Shown: positions 45,115-57,669 of the stretch, one piece after another | How the letters are laid out: the number at the start of each line of letters is the position of its first letter | How positions within the stretch are numbered: the first letter of the stretch is position 1 | Assembly: GCF_029961765.1 (NCBI RefSeq) | Contig: NZ_CP124681.1 | Location: 1,488,001 to 1,552,000 of the forward strand | DNA: 64,000 nucleotides | Direction: 5' to 3' | From: Nocardioides sp. QY071 | GTDB taxonomy: Bacteria > Actinomycetota > Actinomycetes > Propionibacteriales > Nocardioidaceae | Notes under the pieces: generated by a model | Databases searched by the model: none | The model's input: the letters and a program-made list of their open reading frames with translations, nothing else | What the model was told of the DNA's origin: nothing | Position numbers and translations under genes: made by a program

Positions 45115-45136
45115 GGTGACCTCCGGGATCGGATGG

Positions 45137-48545
<3,409 letters not shown>

Positions 48546-48553
<8 letters not shown>

Positions 48554-49061
48554 GGTCGGCTCCCTGGGGGATCACGGCGTCGCCGAGGCTGGTGCGCAGC
48601 TTCGCGAGCGCCTGAGAGGTCTGGCTCTTGACGGTGCCCTCACTGACGCCGAGGGCATGGGCGACCTGGGCGACGCTCCGGTCCTCGTAGAACCGGAGCA
48701 CGACGACCGCCCGCTGTCCCGGCGGGAGCCCGGCGAGGGCGGTCATCAGGTCGGGGCGCTCGGTGGCGTCGACCTCGGGGCCGGGGCTCTCCGGCAGCTG
48801 CGCGGTCGGTCGCTCGTTGCGCCAGCCCTTCTTGCGGAACCACGAGGCCGCGGTGTTGACCAAGGTGGTGCGGGCGTAGCCGCCGGCGGTCTCCAGGCTC
48901 TCCACCCGGTGCCAGCTCGCGTAGGTCTTGGCGAGCGCGGTCTGCACCAGGTCCTCGGCCTCGGCGTGGTCGCCGACGAGCAGGTACGCCGTCCGGTACA
49001 GCCCGGCCCAGCACCCGTGCATCAGCTCGGCGAACTCGTCGTCGGTGAGTCTTCGCGGCAT
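48546..49061 (-). CDS. SigE-family ECF-type RNA polymerase sigma factor
   Basis: 171 residues. Region 2 (YRTAYLLVGDHAEAEDLVQTALAKTY, about 22-50) and region 4 (LPPGQRAVVVLRFYEDRSVAQVAHALGVSEGTVKSQTSQALAKLR, about 113-160). SigE family in actinobacteria (about 170 residues). It overlaps the downstream partner gene by 8 nt. ATG at 49061 is used; upstream in-frame sequence lacks a start site. Confidence 0.9.
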
Positions 49062-49131
49062 CGGCTTCCTCTCGTCGTCACCCTCACAGATGCCGCGGGG
49101 TGCCGGAAAGGTTGGCTGGCACACTGGCGGG

Positions 49132-50154
49132 GTGAGGCTGCTCGGTCGCACCGTCCCGGTCGTCCTCCTCGCGCTGCTCGGCGCCGCCTGCAGCGGCCCG
49201 GAGGAGCCCGCGGGCGCGCCGACGCCGCCGGCCGCGAGCAGTCCGACGACGCCGGCGTCGCCGTCGGTGCCGGCCGCCGTACCGCACCCGGTGTCGTTGC
49301 CGGCCCTCGCCCGCAAGACGTTCGACGGGCGCGGGCTGCGGCTGGGCGAGGAGGTCGCGCGCACGCCCCGGCACCGGCAGTACGCCGTCACCTGGCGCAG
49401 CGGCGACCTCACCGTGTCAGGACGGCTCGCGGTGCCGGAGGGGCCGGGACCGTTCCCGGCGGTGGTGCTCGCGCACGGGTACATCGACCCCGCGGTCTAC
49501 GTGAACGGGCAGGGGATGACCCGGGAGCGGGCCTGGTTCGGCGAGCACGGCTACGTCGCGCTGCACGTCGACTACCGCGGCCACGCCGGCTCCGACCCGG
49601 ACCCGAGCGACGGCCTCGACATGCGCCTGGGCTACACCGAGGACGTCATCAACGCGGTGCTGGCGCTGCGGGCCTGGGACGGACCGGTCGACGACGGCCG
49701 GGTCGCGCTGGTGGGGCGCTCGATGGGCGGCGGGGTCGTCTACAACGCGCTCGTCGCGCAGCCCGGCCTGGTCGACGCCGCAGTCGTCTTCGCGCCGGTC
49801 AGCTCGGACGCGGTCGACAACTTCGAGCGGTGGATCCGGCCGGACCCGGGGCGGGGGAGCGTGGCACGCCGGATCCTGCGCACGTACGGCGAGCCGTCGG
49901 CGCAGCCCGCGTTCTGGCAGGGGATCAGCGCCCGCACCTACTTCGCCGACATCACCGAGCCGGTCCTGATCCACCACGGAACCTCCGACGACTCCTGCCC
50001 GATCCGGTGGAGCCGGACCACGGCCCGGCTGCTGGAGCAGGCCGGGGTGGACGTGACACTGCGGACCTACCCGGGCGAGGAGCACGCCTTCGGGCCGCGG
50101 TTCGAGCTGTCGATGCAGCGGACCGGGCGGTTCCTCGCGCGTCACCTGTCCTAG
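49132..50154 (+). CDS. Lipoprotein alpha/beta hydrolase (prolyl oligopeptidase-like)
   Basis: 340 residues. Lipobox ALLGAAC (Cys20) then a Pro/Ser/Thr-rich linker. Hydrolase core about 100-340: oxyanion HGYIDP, nucleophile GRSMGG, acid near HHGTSDDSCP, and His in GEEHAF. It is probably a cell-surface esterase or peptidase of the dienelactone/POP type. GTG at 49132 with a CACACT box 6 nt upstream; the longer in-frame extension covers the sigma factor gene. Confidence 0.87.
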   Translation: MRLLGRTVPVVLLALLGAACSGPEEPAGAPTPPAASSPTTPASPSVPAAVPHPVSLPALARKTFDGRGLRLGEEVARTPRHRQYAVTWRSGDLTVSGRLAVPEGPGPFPAVVLAHGYIDPAVYVNGQGMTRERAWFGEHGYVALHVDYRGHAGSDPDPSDGLDMRLGYTEDVINAVLALRAWDGPVDDGRVALVGRSMGGGVVYNALVAQPGLVDAAVVFAPVSSDAVDNFERWIRPDPGRGSVARRILRTYGEPSAQPAFWQGISARTYFADITEPVLIHHGTSDDSCPIRWSRTTARLLEQAGVDVTLRTYPGEEHAFGPRFELSMQRTGRFLARHLS

Positions 50155-50163
50155 GGCCGCGTC

Positions 50164-50352
50164 CTAGGCGAGGTACAGCTCGGCGTCGGCGCGCAGCGCG
50201 AGGGCGGCCGTGCGGCGGCCGTGGACGCTGGCGGGACACGGCATCCAGTAGGGGACGGCGGTCGCCTCGCGGGCGGCGAGCTCCTCCTCGAGTGCCGCGA
50301 GCCTCAGCAGCTCCTGACGGACGAGGACTCGGACGTGATCTGAGGTGGACAT
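50164..50352 (-). CDS. Small hypothetical protein
   Basis: 62 residues. An N-terminal helix with Leu/Glu heptads (VRVLVRQELLRLAALEEELAAREA), then MPCPASVHGRRTAALAL. No family recognised. It has a normal ATG and its stop lies 9 nt from the convergent hydrolase gene. Coding status is likely but not certain. Confidence 0.5.
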   Translation of the reverse strand: MSTSDHVRVLVRQELLRLAALEEELAAREATAVPYWMPCPASVHGRRTAALALRADAELYLA

Positions 50353-50433
50353 GCCTCGAGCATGATCCGGGAGTGCGCGGCAGAGCAGGGCCGAAGGACC
50401 CGGTCCGCCCCGTCCCTTGGTCTGGGCCGGGCG

Positions 50434-50871
50434 TCAGCCGAGCGAGCGCAGCCAGGTCTCCGCGGAGTCGGGGTCCGGGAGCCGGACGACGGCCAGACGC
50501 GGGTGGATGGCCGGCGCGCGGTCGACCCAGCCGAGGTCGGGCTCGCGCTCGCGTACGTCGGAGCGGATCCGGCGCAGCGTGCGGCGTACCTTCCCGGCGA
50601 AGGTGGCGGAGGCCAGGTCGACCCGGACCAGCACCTCGGTGCGCTCGAGGACCAGAGGGCGCTGCCACGCCTCGTCGGCCGTCGTCACCCAGCCGTCGAA
50701 GGCCGCGAGCCGGGCCACCTCGCCCGGCCCGGACAGGTCGGCGAGCGGGACGAGGGGTACGTCGAGCACGGTCGCGAGGCGCTGCAGGAAGGCGCTCAGC
50801 GCCTCGCCCGGGGCGCCCGCCACGACCACACGCTGCGGGAGGCGGCGCGAGGCGGGGCCGAGGGCGTACAC
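50434..50871 (-). CDS. Degenerate P-loop, topology-modulation/adenylate-kinase-like protein
   Basis: 145 residues. The layout matches topology-modulation/adenylate-kinase-like P-loop proteins: RVVVAGAPGEALS at the Walker A position, DVPLVPL, then GWVTTADEAWQRP and VDLASATFAGKVRRTLRR. The Walker A of active relatives is GxxGxGKS; here the GKS is replaced (GEALS), so ATP binding is probably lost. GTG at 50871 is chosen because a TAGAAT box ends 7 nt before it. Function unknown. Confidence 0.65.
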   Translation of the reverse strand: MYALGPASRRLPQRVVVAGAPGEALSAFLQRLATVLDVPLVPLADLSGPGEVARLAAFDGWVTTADEAWQRPLVLERTEVLVRVDLASATFAGKVRRTLRRIRSDVREREPDLGWVDRAPAIHPRLAVVRLPDPDSAETWLRSLG

Positions 50872-50878
50872 CCGGCGG

Positions 50879-50884
50879 ATTCTA
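50879..50884 (-). promoter_or_regulatory. TAGAAT -10 box, leaderless, for the P-loop protein gene
   Basis: On the minus strand TAGAAT ends 7 nt before the GTG at 50871. The same hexamer and spacing occur before gatC and the radical SAM gene. Confidence 0.5.
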
Positions 50885-51062
50885 GGGCTGCCCTCAGCAC
50901 CAGACGGGCACGGCCCCGGGGTCATTGCCCACCTGGGGCACCCGCGGCACGCGCCTCGCTGCGTTGCCGTCGGTCGACGGGCCGCGGCCCGCCTCCCTCC
51001 GGCGCCTTGCGATCCACGCGCCGAGGGCACCCCAGCCGGGCAAGCACCCCTGGCCCGGGCCC

Positions 51063-51068
51063 TAGAAT
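51063..51068 (+). promoter_or_regulatory. TAGAAT -10 box, leaderless, for gatC
   Basis: TAGAAT ends 7 nt before the gatC ATG at 51076, so the whole gatCAB operon is probably transcribed from the first base of the start codon. Confidence 0.55.
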
Positions 51069-51075
51069 CGCCGGC

Positions 51076-51375
51076 ATGTCTCAACTCACCCGCGACGAGG
51101 TGGCCCACCTGGCCGACCTCGCCCGGATCGACCTCGACGACGCCGAGCTGGACCACCTGGCGCCCCAGCTCAACGTGATCCTCGAGGCGGTCGCGTCCAT
51201 CAGCGGAGTGGCCGGCGACGACGTGCCGCCGACCTCCCACCCGATCCCGCTCACCAACGTCTTCCGTGAGGACGTCGTCCGCCCGAGCCTGAGCGCCGAG
51301 CAGGCGCTGTCCGGCGCGCCGGCGGTCGAGGAGCAGCGGTTCCGGGTCCCGCGGATCCTGGGGGACGAGCAGTGA
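51076..51375 (+). CDS. gatC: Asp/Glu-tRNA amidotransferase subunit GatC
   Basis: 99 residues. [17 protein letters not shown] and the [13 protein letters not shown] segment are typical. GatC wraps GatA and GatB in the complex that converts Glu-tRNA(Gln) and Asp-tRNA(Asn) to the amide forms. The last 4 nt overlap gatA (GTGA). Confidence 0.95.
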   Translation: MSQLTRDEVAHLADLARIDLDDAELDHLAPQLNVILEAVASISGVAGDDVPPTSHPIPLTNVFREDVVRPSLSAEQALSGAPAVEEQRFRVPRILGDEQ

Positions 51376-52889
51376 GCGACGAGCTGATCCACAAGACCGC
51401 GGCCGAGCTGGCCGACGCGCTGGCCGCCGGCGAGACGACCTCCGTCGAGGTCACCCAGGCCCACCTCGACCGGATCGCCGCCGTCGACGGCAGCGCCGAG
51501 TCCGGCGTGCACGCCTTCCTCCACGTCGACGCCGAAGGCGCACTGGCCCAGGCCGCCGAGTCCGACGCCCGCCGCGCCGCGGGGGAGACCCGGCACCTGC
51601 TCGACGGTGTCCCGATCGCGGTCAAGGACGTGCTGGCCACGCAGGGCCTGCCCACCACCTGCGGCTCGAAGATCCTCGAGGGCTGGGTGCCGCCGTACGA
51701 CGCCACCGTGGTGCGCCGCATCAAGGAGGCCGGCCTGCCGATCCTCGGCAAGACCAACATGGACGAGTTCGCCATGGGCTCCTCGACCGAGCACTCGGCG
51801 TACGGACCCACCCGCAACCCGTGGGACCAGTCCCGGATCCCGGGCGGCTCCGGCGGCGGCTCGGCCGCGGCCGTGGCGGCCTTCGAGGCCCCGCTGGCCC
51901 TCGGCACCGACACCGGCGGCTCGATCCGCCAACCCGGCGCCGTCACCGGCACCGTCGGCGTGAAGCCGACCTACGGCGGCGTCTCGCGCTACGGCCTGGT
52001 CGCCCTCGCCAACAGCCTCGACCAGGTCGGCCCGGTCACCCGGACCGTGCTCGACTCGGCGCTGCTGCACGAGCTGATCGGCGGACACGACCCGCTCGAC
52101 TCGACGTCGGTCGACGTCCCCGTCGGTTCGTACGTCGAGGCGGCGCGCGCCGGAGCGACGGGCGACCTCGCCGGCCTGCGCGTCGGCGTGATCAAGGAGC
52201 TGGCCGGCGACGGCTGGCAGCCCGGCGTCATGCAGCGCTTCGCCGAGACCGTCGACCTGCTCAAGGAGCTGGGCGCCGAGGTCACCGAGGTGTCCTGCCC
52301 GACCTTCGTGCACGCGATGGCGACCTACTACCTCATCCTCCCGGCCGAGTGCTCCTCCAACCTCGCCAAGTTCGACGCCATGCGCTACGGCCTGCGCGTC
52401 GTCCCCGACGGCGACCCGAGCGCCGAGGCGGTCATGAAGGCGACCCGCGACGCCGGCTTCGGCGACGAGGTCAAGCGCCGGATCATGATCGGCACCTACG
52501 CGCTGTCCAGCGGCTACTGCGACGCCTACTACGGCCAGGCGCAGAAGGTCCGCACGCTCATCTCGCGCGACTTCGCGGCCGCCTTCGAGAACGTCGACGT
52601 GCTGGTCTCGCCGACCTCGCCGACCACGGCCTTCCCGCTGGGCGACAAGCTCGACGACCCGCTGGCGATGTACCTGCAGGACCTCGCCACGATCCCGGCC
52701 AACCTGGCCGGCGTACCCGGCATCTCGGTGCCCGCCGGCCTCGCCGACGAGGACGGCCTGCCGGTCGGCTTCCAGGTGCTGGCGCCGGCGCTCGCCGACG
52801 ACCGGCTCTACCGCGTCGGCGCTGCCGTCGAGGCGGCCCTGACCTCCCGCTGGGGCGGTCCGATCCTCGCGCAGAACGGAGCGCTCTGA
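51372..52889 (+). CDS. gatA: Asp/Glu-tRNA amidotransferase subunit GatA
   Basis: 505 residues, amidase-signature family. The Ser-cisSer-Lys triad is visible as [10 protein letters not shown] (Lys), [12 protein letters not shown] (cis-Ser) and DTGGSIRQP (Ser nucleophile). It releases ammonia from glutamine for GatB. The GTG start overlaps gatC, and the stop shares one base with the gatB ATG. Confidence 0.95.
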   Translation: MSDELIHKTAAELADALAAGETTSVEVTQAHLDRIAAVDGSAESGVHAFLHVDAEGALAQAAESDARRAAGETRHLLDGVPIAVKDVLATQGLPTTCGSKILEGWVPPYDATVVRRIKEAGLPILGKTNMDEFAMGSSTEHSAYGPTRNPWDQSRIPGGSGGGSAAAVAAFEAPLALGTDTGGSIRQPGAVTGTVGVKPTYGGVSRYGLVALANSLDQVGPVTRTVLDSALLHELIGGHDPLDSTSVDVPVGSYVEAARAGATGDLAGLRVGVIKELAGDGWQPGVMQRFAETVDLLKELGAEVTEVSCPTFVHAMATYYLILPAECSSNLAKFDAMRYGLRVVPDGDPSAEAVMKATRDAGFGDEVKRRIMIGTYALSSGYCDAYYGQAQKVRTLISRDFAAAFENVDVLVSPTSPTTAFPLGDKLDDPLAMYLQDLATIPANLAGVPGISVPAGLADEDGLPVGFQVLAPALADDRLYRVGAAVEAALTSRWGGPILAQNGAL

Positions 52890-54379
52890 TGGAGACCCTG
52901 GTCCCCTTCGACGAGGTCATCGCGAAGTACGACCCCGCCCTCGGCCTCGAGGTGCACGTCGAGCTCAACACCAACACGAAGATGTTCTGCGGCTGCCCCG
53001 CGGTCTTCGGCGGCGAGCCCAACACCCAGGTCTGCCCGACCTGCCTGGGCCTGCCCGGCGCGATGCCGGTCGTCAACGCCAAGGCCGTCGAGTCGGCGAT
53101 CCGGATCGGCCTGGCCCTGAACTGCTCGATCGCCGAGTGGTGCCGGTTCGCGCGGAAGAACTACTTCTACCCGGACATGCCGAAGAACTTCCAGACCTCC
53201 CAGTACGACGAGCCGATCGCCTTCGACGGCTGGCTCGACGTCGAGGTCGAGGGCGAGACCTACCGGGTCGAGATCGAGCGCGCCCACATGGAGGAGGACA
53301 CCGGCAAGTCCACCCACGTCGGTGGCGCCACCGGCCGGATCCACGGTGCGGACTACTCGCTGGTCGACTACAACCGCGCCGGCATCCCCCTCATCGAGAT
53401 CGTCACCCGCCCGATCCTGGTGCCGGCCGAGAAGGCGCCGGCCGTGGCCCGCGCGTACGTCGGCCAGCTCCGCGACCTGATCCTGGCCCTCGGCGTCTCC
53501 GACGCCCGGATGGACCAGGGCTCGATCCGCGCCGACGTGAACCTCTCGCTCGCGCTGAAGGGTGCCGACAAGCTGGGGACGCGCTCGGAGACGAAGAACG
53601 TCAACTCGTTGCGCTCGGTCGAGCGTGCGGTCCGCTTCGAGATGTCGCGGCACGCCGGCATCCTCGATGCCGGGGGCGCCGTACTGCAGGAGACGCGGCA
53701 CTTCCACGAGGACACCGGTACGACGTCGTCGGGTCGCGAGAAGTCCGACGCCGAGGACTACCGCTACTTCCCCGAGCCCGACCTGGTGCCCGTGGCGCCG
53801 TCGCGCGAGTGGGTCGAGGAGCTGCGTGGCACGCTGCCCGAGAACCCGACCCAGAAGCGGGCCCGGCTGCAGGAGGAGTACGGGTTCTCCGACCTCGAGA
53901 TGCGCGACGTGTGGGCCGCCGGCGCGCTGCCCCTGATCGAGGCGACCGTCGCCGAGGGCACCGCCCCTCAGTCGGCACGCAAGTGGTGGGTCGCCGAGCT
54001 GCTGCGCCGCGCCAACGACGCCGGCGTCGAGCTGGCCGAGGTCGGCGTCACGCCGAAGCAGGTCGCCGAGGTGCAGGCGCTGGTCGACGCCAAGACGATC
54101 AACGACAAGCTGGCCCGTCAGGTCTTCGACGGCCTGATCGCCAGTGAGGGCACCGCCGCGGAGGTCATCGAGAAGCGCGGCCTCGCGCTCGTGTCCGACG
54201 ACGGCCCGCTGATCGCCGCCATCGACGAGGCGCTGGCCGCCCAGCCCGACATCGCCGAGAAGATCCGGGGCGGCAACCATGCCGCGGCCGGTGCGGTCAT
54301 CGGCGCGGTCATGAAGGCGACCCGCGGTCAGGCCGACGCCGCCCGGGTGCGTGAGCTGATCCTCGAGAAGCTCGCCTGA
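52889..54379 (+). CDS. gatB: Asp/Glu-tRNA amidotransferase subunit GatB
   Basis: 496 residues. [11 protein letters not shown] at the start, Zn-type cysteines ([15 protein letters not shown]), then the EEDTGKSTH motif and GatB/YqeY C-terminal domain. It phosphorylates the tRNA-bound Glu/Asp and amidates it. The ATG overlaps the gatA TGA. A long palindrome follows 9 nt after the stop. Confidence 0.96.
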   Translation: METLVPFDEVIAKYDPALGLEVHVELNTNTKMFCGCPAVFGGEPNTQVCPTCLGLPGAMPVVNAKAVESAIRIGLALNCSIAEWCRFARKNYFYPDMPKNFQTSQYDEPIAFDGWLDVEVEGETYRVEIERAHMEEDTGKSTHVGGATGRIHGADYSLVDYNRAGIPLIEIVTRPILVPAEKAPAVARAYVGQLRDLILALGVSDARMDQGSIRADVNLSLALKGADKLGTRSETKNVNSLRSVERAVRFEMSRHAGILDAGGAVLQETRHFHEDTGTTSSGREKSDAEDYRYFPEPDLVPVAPSREWVEELRGTLPENPTQKRARLQEEYGFSDLEMRDVWAAGALPLIEATVAEGTAPQSARKWWVAELLRRANDAGVELAEVGVTPKQVAEVQALVDAKTINDKLARQVFDGLIASEGTAAEVIEKRGLALVSDDGPLIAAIDEALAAQPDIAEKIRGGNHAAAGAVIGAVMKATRGQADAARVRELILEKLA

Positions 54380-54388
54380 GGACGGTTG

Positions 54389-54432
54389 TGCGCCAAGTGT
54401 GACACCGGGCTCCCGGTGTCACACTTGGCGCA
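54389..54432. terminator. 44-bp near-perfect palindrome between gatB and the antitoxin gene
   Basis: Two 21-bp arms pair perfectly around a CT loop; the outer arm reads TGCGCCAAGTGTGACACC. The right arm ends on the A of the antitoxin ATG. It may terminate the gat operon, or be an operator for the antitoxin; there is no T-run, as is common in GC-rich terminators. Confidence 0.7.
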
Positions 54433-54701
54433 TGCCCACCGTCCGCCCGCGCCACGCGATCACCGAGACCGATGCGGTCGCGGCTGCGCTCGAGGCTGCT
54501 GCGCGGAGGTGGCCCGAGGATCGTGACCGTCCCGCCCGACTCCTTGCCCATCTCGTCGAGATCGGTTTCCACACGATCGAGATCGAGCTGGAGGTCGAGA
54601 CGGAGAAGCGCAGGGCAGCGATCCGAAAGTTCGCTGGTTCGTTCACCGGCCTGTTCGGCCCCGGTTATCTCGACGAGGTGCGTGAGGGCTGGCCCGAGTG
54701 A
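54432..54701 (+). CDS. VapB-like antitoxin
   Basis: 89 residues. HAITETDAVAAALEAAARRWPEDRDRPARLLAHLVEIG is typical of an actinobacterial antitoxin that sits before PIN-domain toxins; the C-terminal about 30 residues would neutralise the toxin. The start directly follows the palindrome; a CACACT box 6 nt upstream suggests a leaderless message. The last 4 nt overlap the toxin (GTGA). The toxin is interrupted, but the antitoxin looks intact. Confidence 0.75.
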   Translation: MPTVRPRHAITETDAVAAALEAAARRWPEDRDRPARLLAHLVEIGFHTIEIELEVETEKRRAAIRKFAGSFTGLFGPGYLDEVREGWPE

Positions 54702-55108
54702 TCGCACTCGACGCGAGTGTCCTGATCGCGGCACTCGATGTCCGCGACGCTCACCATGCGGCAGCAGCCGCCTTGCCGGAGACTCACGCCGACAGGCCAT
54801 TCGTGATCGGGCCTGTGAACCGGGCCGAGATCCTGATCAGCCCCACCAGGGCCGGGTAGCTCGAGGAGTTCGTGGGTGCCCTCACAGCGATGGGAGTCGT
54901 GGAGCCCTCGTTCCCGGCGGACGCCTCGATGCGGTTGGCTGGGCTACGGGTGGCGACCGGGCTGCGGATCCCCGACTGCTGCGTCCTCCTGACGGCCCAG
55001 TAGTCGGGCGCGGCGGTCGCGAGCTTCGACGGCCGGCTGCGATCCGCTGCCCGCGACCTCGGTCTCGCCCTCCTTCCCGATGACGAGGACCCCGGCGTCG
55101 AGGTCTAG
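54698..55108 (+). pseudogene. VapC-like PIN-domain toxin broken by two in-frame TAG codons
   Basis: The frame from GTG 54698 to TAG 55106-55108 codes for a PIN protein of 136 codons with TAG at codon 54 (54857-54859) and codon 102 (55001-55003). All four PIN acidic positions remain: ALDASV, NRAEIL, RIPDCC and ASFDGR. No frameshift is present. The second TAG lies in LLTAQ*SGAAVASFDG; glutamine would fit there, and CAG to TAG is a single C-to-T change. The first TAG (RAG*LEEF) could come from the same change. Inactivation of a toxin with its antitoxin left whole is the simplest reading. Confidence 0.75.
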
Positions 55109-55111
55109 ACT
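55106..55111 (+). promoter_or_regulatory. TAGACT -10 box for the cobalamin riboswitch operon
   Basis: TAGACT overlaps the stop codon of the broken toxin and lies just before the riboswitch aptamer; the start of transcription would be near 55118. A convincing -35 was not seen. Confidence 0.4.
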
Positions 55112-55232
55112 CGGGCGACACACAAGAACACGCCCGTGGTGGGGGAAGCCGGTCGAATCCCGGCGCTGACCCGCAACCGTGGACCGCCCCCGCGAGATCA
55201 GTCGGGGGAGCGGTGAGCCGGAGCACCCGTCA
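55112..55232 (+). promoter_or_regulatory. Cobalamin (B12) riboswitch
   Basis: The conserved core is plain: GGAAGCCGGTCGAATCCCGG, then CGCTGACCCGCAACCGT, and further on GGTGAGCCGGAGCACC, in the order and spacing of the cobalamin aptamer (B12 box near 55164-55180). After it, nested stems (CTGAC...GTCAG and CGCTG...CAGCG, 55241-55284) probably form the expression platform in front of GGGAAGG. It would turn off the downstream operon when adenosyl- or methylcobalamin is abundant. Confidence 0.92.
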
Positions 55233-55327
55233 TGGCGCGTCCTGACACAACGCTGTCGCGGAGAGCAGCGGGTCAGCGGCACAGGACTTCCTGGGCCCGC
55301 CCGTCGGCTGCAGCGGGAAGGCACCAC

Positions 55328-56800
55328 ATGTCCACCTCCATGTTCGTACGCCGGGCGGTTGCGGCCGTCGCCGGCGGTGCCGTCGTCGCGGGCGGCCTGA
55401 TGGCGGTCGCGCCCGCTCCGGCCGCGCACGCCGACGCCGTCGCCCAGAGCGCCGCGGCCACCTGGCTCGCCGGTGAGCTCGACGCCGACGGCCTGCTCCA
55501 CGGCGACGTCGCCAAGACCATCGACTACGCGCTCGCGCTCGACGAGATCGGCGGTCACCAGGCCACGCTCGACACGATCAAGGCGGGGATCGACGCCAAG
55601 GTCGACGCGTACGCCGTCGGCGGCGTCAGCATCGCGCAGGCGAACCTCTTCTACCGGGCGGTCGACGTCGACCCGGCCACGAAGGCGGGCAACCTGGTGA
55701 CCAAGCTCGAGGCCGCAGTCGACAACACCACTGGAAAGCTCGACGAGGCATTTCCGGGCGCGTGGTCGCAGGGCCTCGCTGTGCGGGCGCTGGACGCGGC
55801 CGGCAGCAGCGAGCTCGCCAAGGCGACCGACTCGCTCATCGACGACTTCGAGTGCGCGTCCGGCGGCTGGGGCTATTACGTCGGGCCGGACTGCTTCGCC
55901 GACCCCGACGACACCGCCGACATGCTCTTCGCGCTCCTGCCGCTGAAGGGCGAGAGCGTCAAGATCGACAACGCGATCGCGCGGGGTGTGACCTGGCTGA
56001 AGTCCGCGCAGAAGGCCGATGGTGGGTTCGACAACTTCGGGGAGAACGCCAGCTCCACCGGCCTCGCCGGACACGCCCTGCTGCTGGCCGGTGCGACCAC
56101 CGAGGGCGAGCGTGCCGCTGTGTGGCTGCGCCGCCACCAGGTGGCCGGCACCACCTGCGACGTCCTGCTGAAGACCGAGGCCGGCGCCGTCGGGACGACC
56201 GACGAGGTGATCAAGGAGGGCCGGGACCTCGGCGTCGACCCCGCCACCGCCGGCTTCGACTGGTACCTCGCCACCGCGCAGTCGATCGTCGCGCTCCAGG
56301 CGGCTCCTGCGGCCTCCGGTCCGCTGGCCGTGACGACGAAGTTCGTCCACGTCGCCAGCACCGCGAGCCTCCAGGTCGCGGGTCTCGCGCCCGGTGAGAA
56401 CGGCTGTGTGACCGTGGCGGGCGCCTCCACCCGGGTCCAGGGTGGCGCGACCACGAGCGCCCCGTTCGTCGTCCCGGCCGGCGTCGCGTCATACCCCGTC
56501 ACCGTCACTGCCCTCGGCCGCAGCACCACTGCCACGGTGGCGGCCCTCGACGCCAAGAAGCTCAAGGTCAAGGTCGCCGCGAAGCTCAAGGCGAAGAAGA
56601 AGGCCGTCATCATGGTCAAGGGCCTTGCCGCCGGTGAGACCGTGACCGTCAAGATCGGCAAGAAGAAGGCCACCGGCACCGCCAACGCCAAGGGCGTCGC
56701 CAAGGTCAAGATCAAGGTCAAGAAGAAGGGCAAGGCCAAGGTCAAGGTGGTCGGCGCGTTCCCCGACCGCAAGGGCAAGGCCACCACCCGGGTCGTCTGA
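55328..56800 (+). CDS. Secreted alpha/alpha-barrel protein, transcobalamin N-domain-like
   Basis: 490 residues. A signal peptide (about 1-35, ends AHA) precedes an all-helical region (about 38-330) with repeats typical of the prenyltransferase/squalene-cyclase-like alpha6/alpha6 barrel (SQGLAVRALDAAG, CASGGWGYY, GVTWLKSAQKADGGF, ENASSTGLAGHALLLAG), also the fold of the cobalamin-binding N-domain of transcobalamin and intrinsic factor. The C-terminal about 75 residues are a Lys-rich beta domain (KLKVKVAAKLKAKKK, VKIKVKKKGK), perhaps for wall attachment. Under the cobalamin riboswitch and 5' to the ECF genes; its TGA overlaps the next ATG. B12 binding is inferred. Confidence 0.85.
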   Translation: MSTSMFVRRAVAAVAGGAVVAGGLMAVAPAPAAHADAVAQSAAATWLAGELDADGLLHGDVAKTIDYALALDEIGGHQATLDTIKAGIDAKVDAYAVGGVSIAQANLFYRAVDVDPATKAGNLVTKLEAAVDNTTGKLDEAFPGAWSQGLAVRALDAAGSSELAKATDSLIDDFECASGGWGYYVGPDCFADPDDTADMLFALLPLKGESVKIDNAIARGVTWLKSAQKADGGFDNFGENASSTGLAGHALLLAGATTEGERAAVWLRRHQVAGTTCDVLLKTEAGAVGTTDEVIKEGRDLGVDPATAGFDWYLATAQSIVALQAAPAASGPLAVTTKFVHVASTASLQVAGLAPGENGCVTVAGASTRVQGGATTSAPFVVPAGVASYPVTVTALGRSTTATVAALDAKKLKVKVAAKLKAKKKAVIMVKGLAAGETVTVKIGKKKATGTANAKGVAKVKIKVKKKGKAKVKVVGAFPDRKGKATTRVV

Positions 56801-57663
56801 TGACCTTCCGCAGCACAGTGCGCACGGCGGCCGCGGCGATCCTCGTCGCGGCTGCTGTCGTGCTGCTCCCGCAGGCGACCGCCTCGGCCACCGCCTGCGG
56901 CGGGAGCACCGGCATCACCGTGGTCGTCGACTCCAACCAGCTCGGCGCTGGGATCAGCGCCGGTTGCGACGCCGACGGTGGCACGGCCGCCAACAACTTC
57001 GCCGACGCCGGCTACACGCTGGAGTACAGCCAGGCGGCCGGCATGAGCGGCTTCGTCTGCAAGATCAACAGCAAGCCGTCCAACGGCGACTGCACGGAGA
57101 CCGACGCCTACTGGAGCCTGTGGTGGTCCGACGGAAAGTCGGGCACCTGGACGTACGCAGCCCGCGGTGTGGCCAGTCTGCGGGTCCCTGACGGCGGATA
57201 CGTCGCCTTCGCGTGGCACCAGGGCAGCGGCCAGGCCGCACCGCCCGACGTCGCACCGACCCCGCGGGTCCAGGAGGCGAAGCCGACGCCCACGCCGAGC
57301 CCGACCAAGGCAGCGACGCCGAAGCCCACCAAGAAGGCCACGCCCAAGCCGAGCGCCACGCCGTCGGCCAGCACGACCTCGGCGACCCCGACTGCTAGCG
57401 CCACCCCGAGCGCGACGGACACCACGAGCGCCACGGCGACGCCGACCGAGGCGACCACCTCGGCCGCGCCGCCGGAGCCGAGCCAGACAACGACCACCGG
57501 GCTGCCGTCGATCGACGAGATCACCGACGGTCCCGAGGCGACGTCCGCGGACACCGACAGCAAGGACGGCGGCGGGTTCCCGGCATGGCTGGGGATCGGG
57601 CTGGTCGTGGTGGTGCTGGGGGCGGCGGGCGCCGTACCCCTGGTCCGCCGACTCAAGGCCTGA
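56800..57663 (+). CDS. Membrane-anchored transcobalamin C-domain-like (DUF4430) protein
   Basis: 287 residues. Signal peptide (1-30, ASA), then a beta domain (about 38-140) with four Cys (33, 56, 87, 98) and the pattern GFVCKINSKP...YWSLWW...WTYAARG, which matches the order G-x-IN...YW...G of the C-terminal beta domain of intrinsic factor and transcobalamin (DUF4430, also SCO2322-like). A Pro/Thr/Ser-rich stalk (about 145-245) leads to a C-terminal helix (264-283) and RRLKA, so the domain projects on a stalk through the wall. ATG overlaps the previous TGA. Confidence 0.82.
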   Translation: MTFRSTVRTAAAAILVAAAVVLLPQATASATACGGSTGITVVVDSNQLGAGISAGCDADGGTAANNFADAGYTLEYSQAAGMSGFVCKINSKPSNGDCTETDAYWSLWWSDGKSGTWTYAARGVASLRVPDGGYVAFAWHQGSGQAAPPDVAPTPRVQEAKPTPTPSPTKAATPKPTKKATPKPSATPSASTTSATPTASATPSATDTTSATATPTEATTSAAPPEPSQTTTTGLPSIDEITDGPEATSADTDSKDGGGFPAWLGIGLVVVVLGAAGAVPLVRRLKA

Positions 57664-57669
57664 GCGGTC

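Noticed and set aside
54698..55108. The TAG codons read as programmed pyrrolysine or other recoding
   Set aside because: No stem-loop, no pyl genes or suppressor tRNA in the window, and PIN toxins have no known recoded residue; nonsense mutation is simpler.
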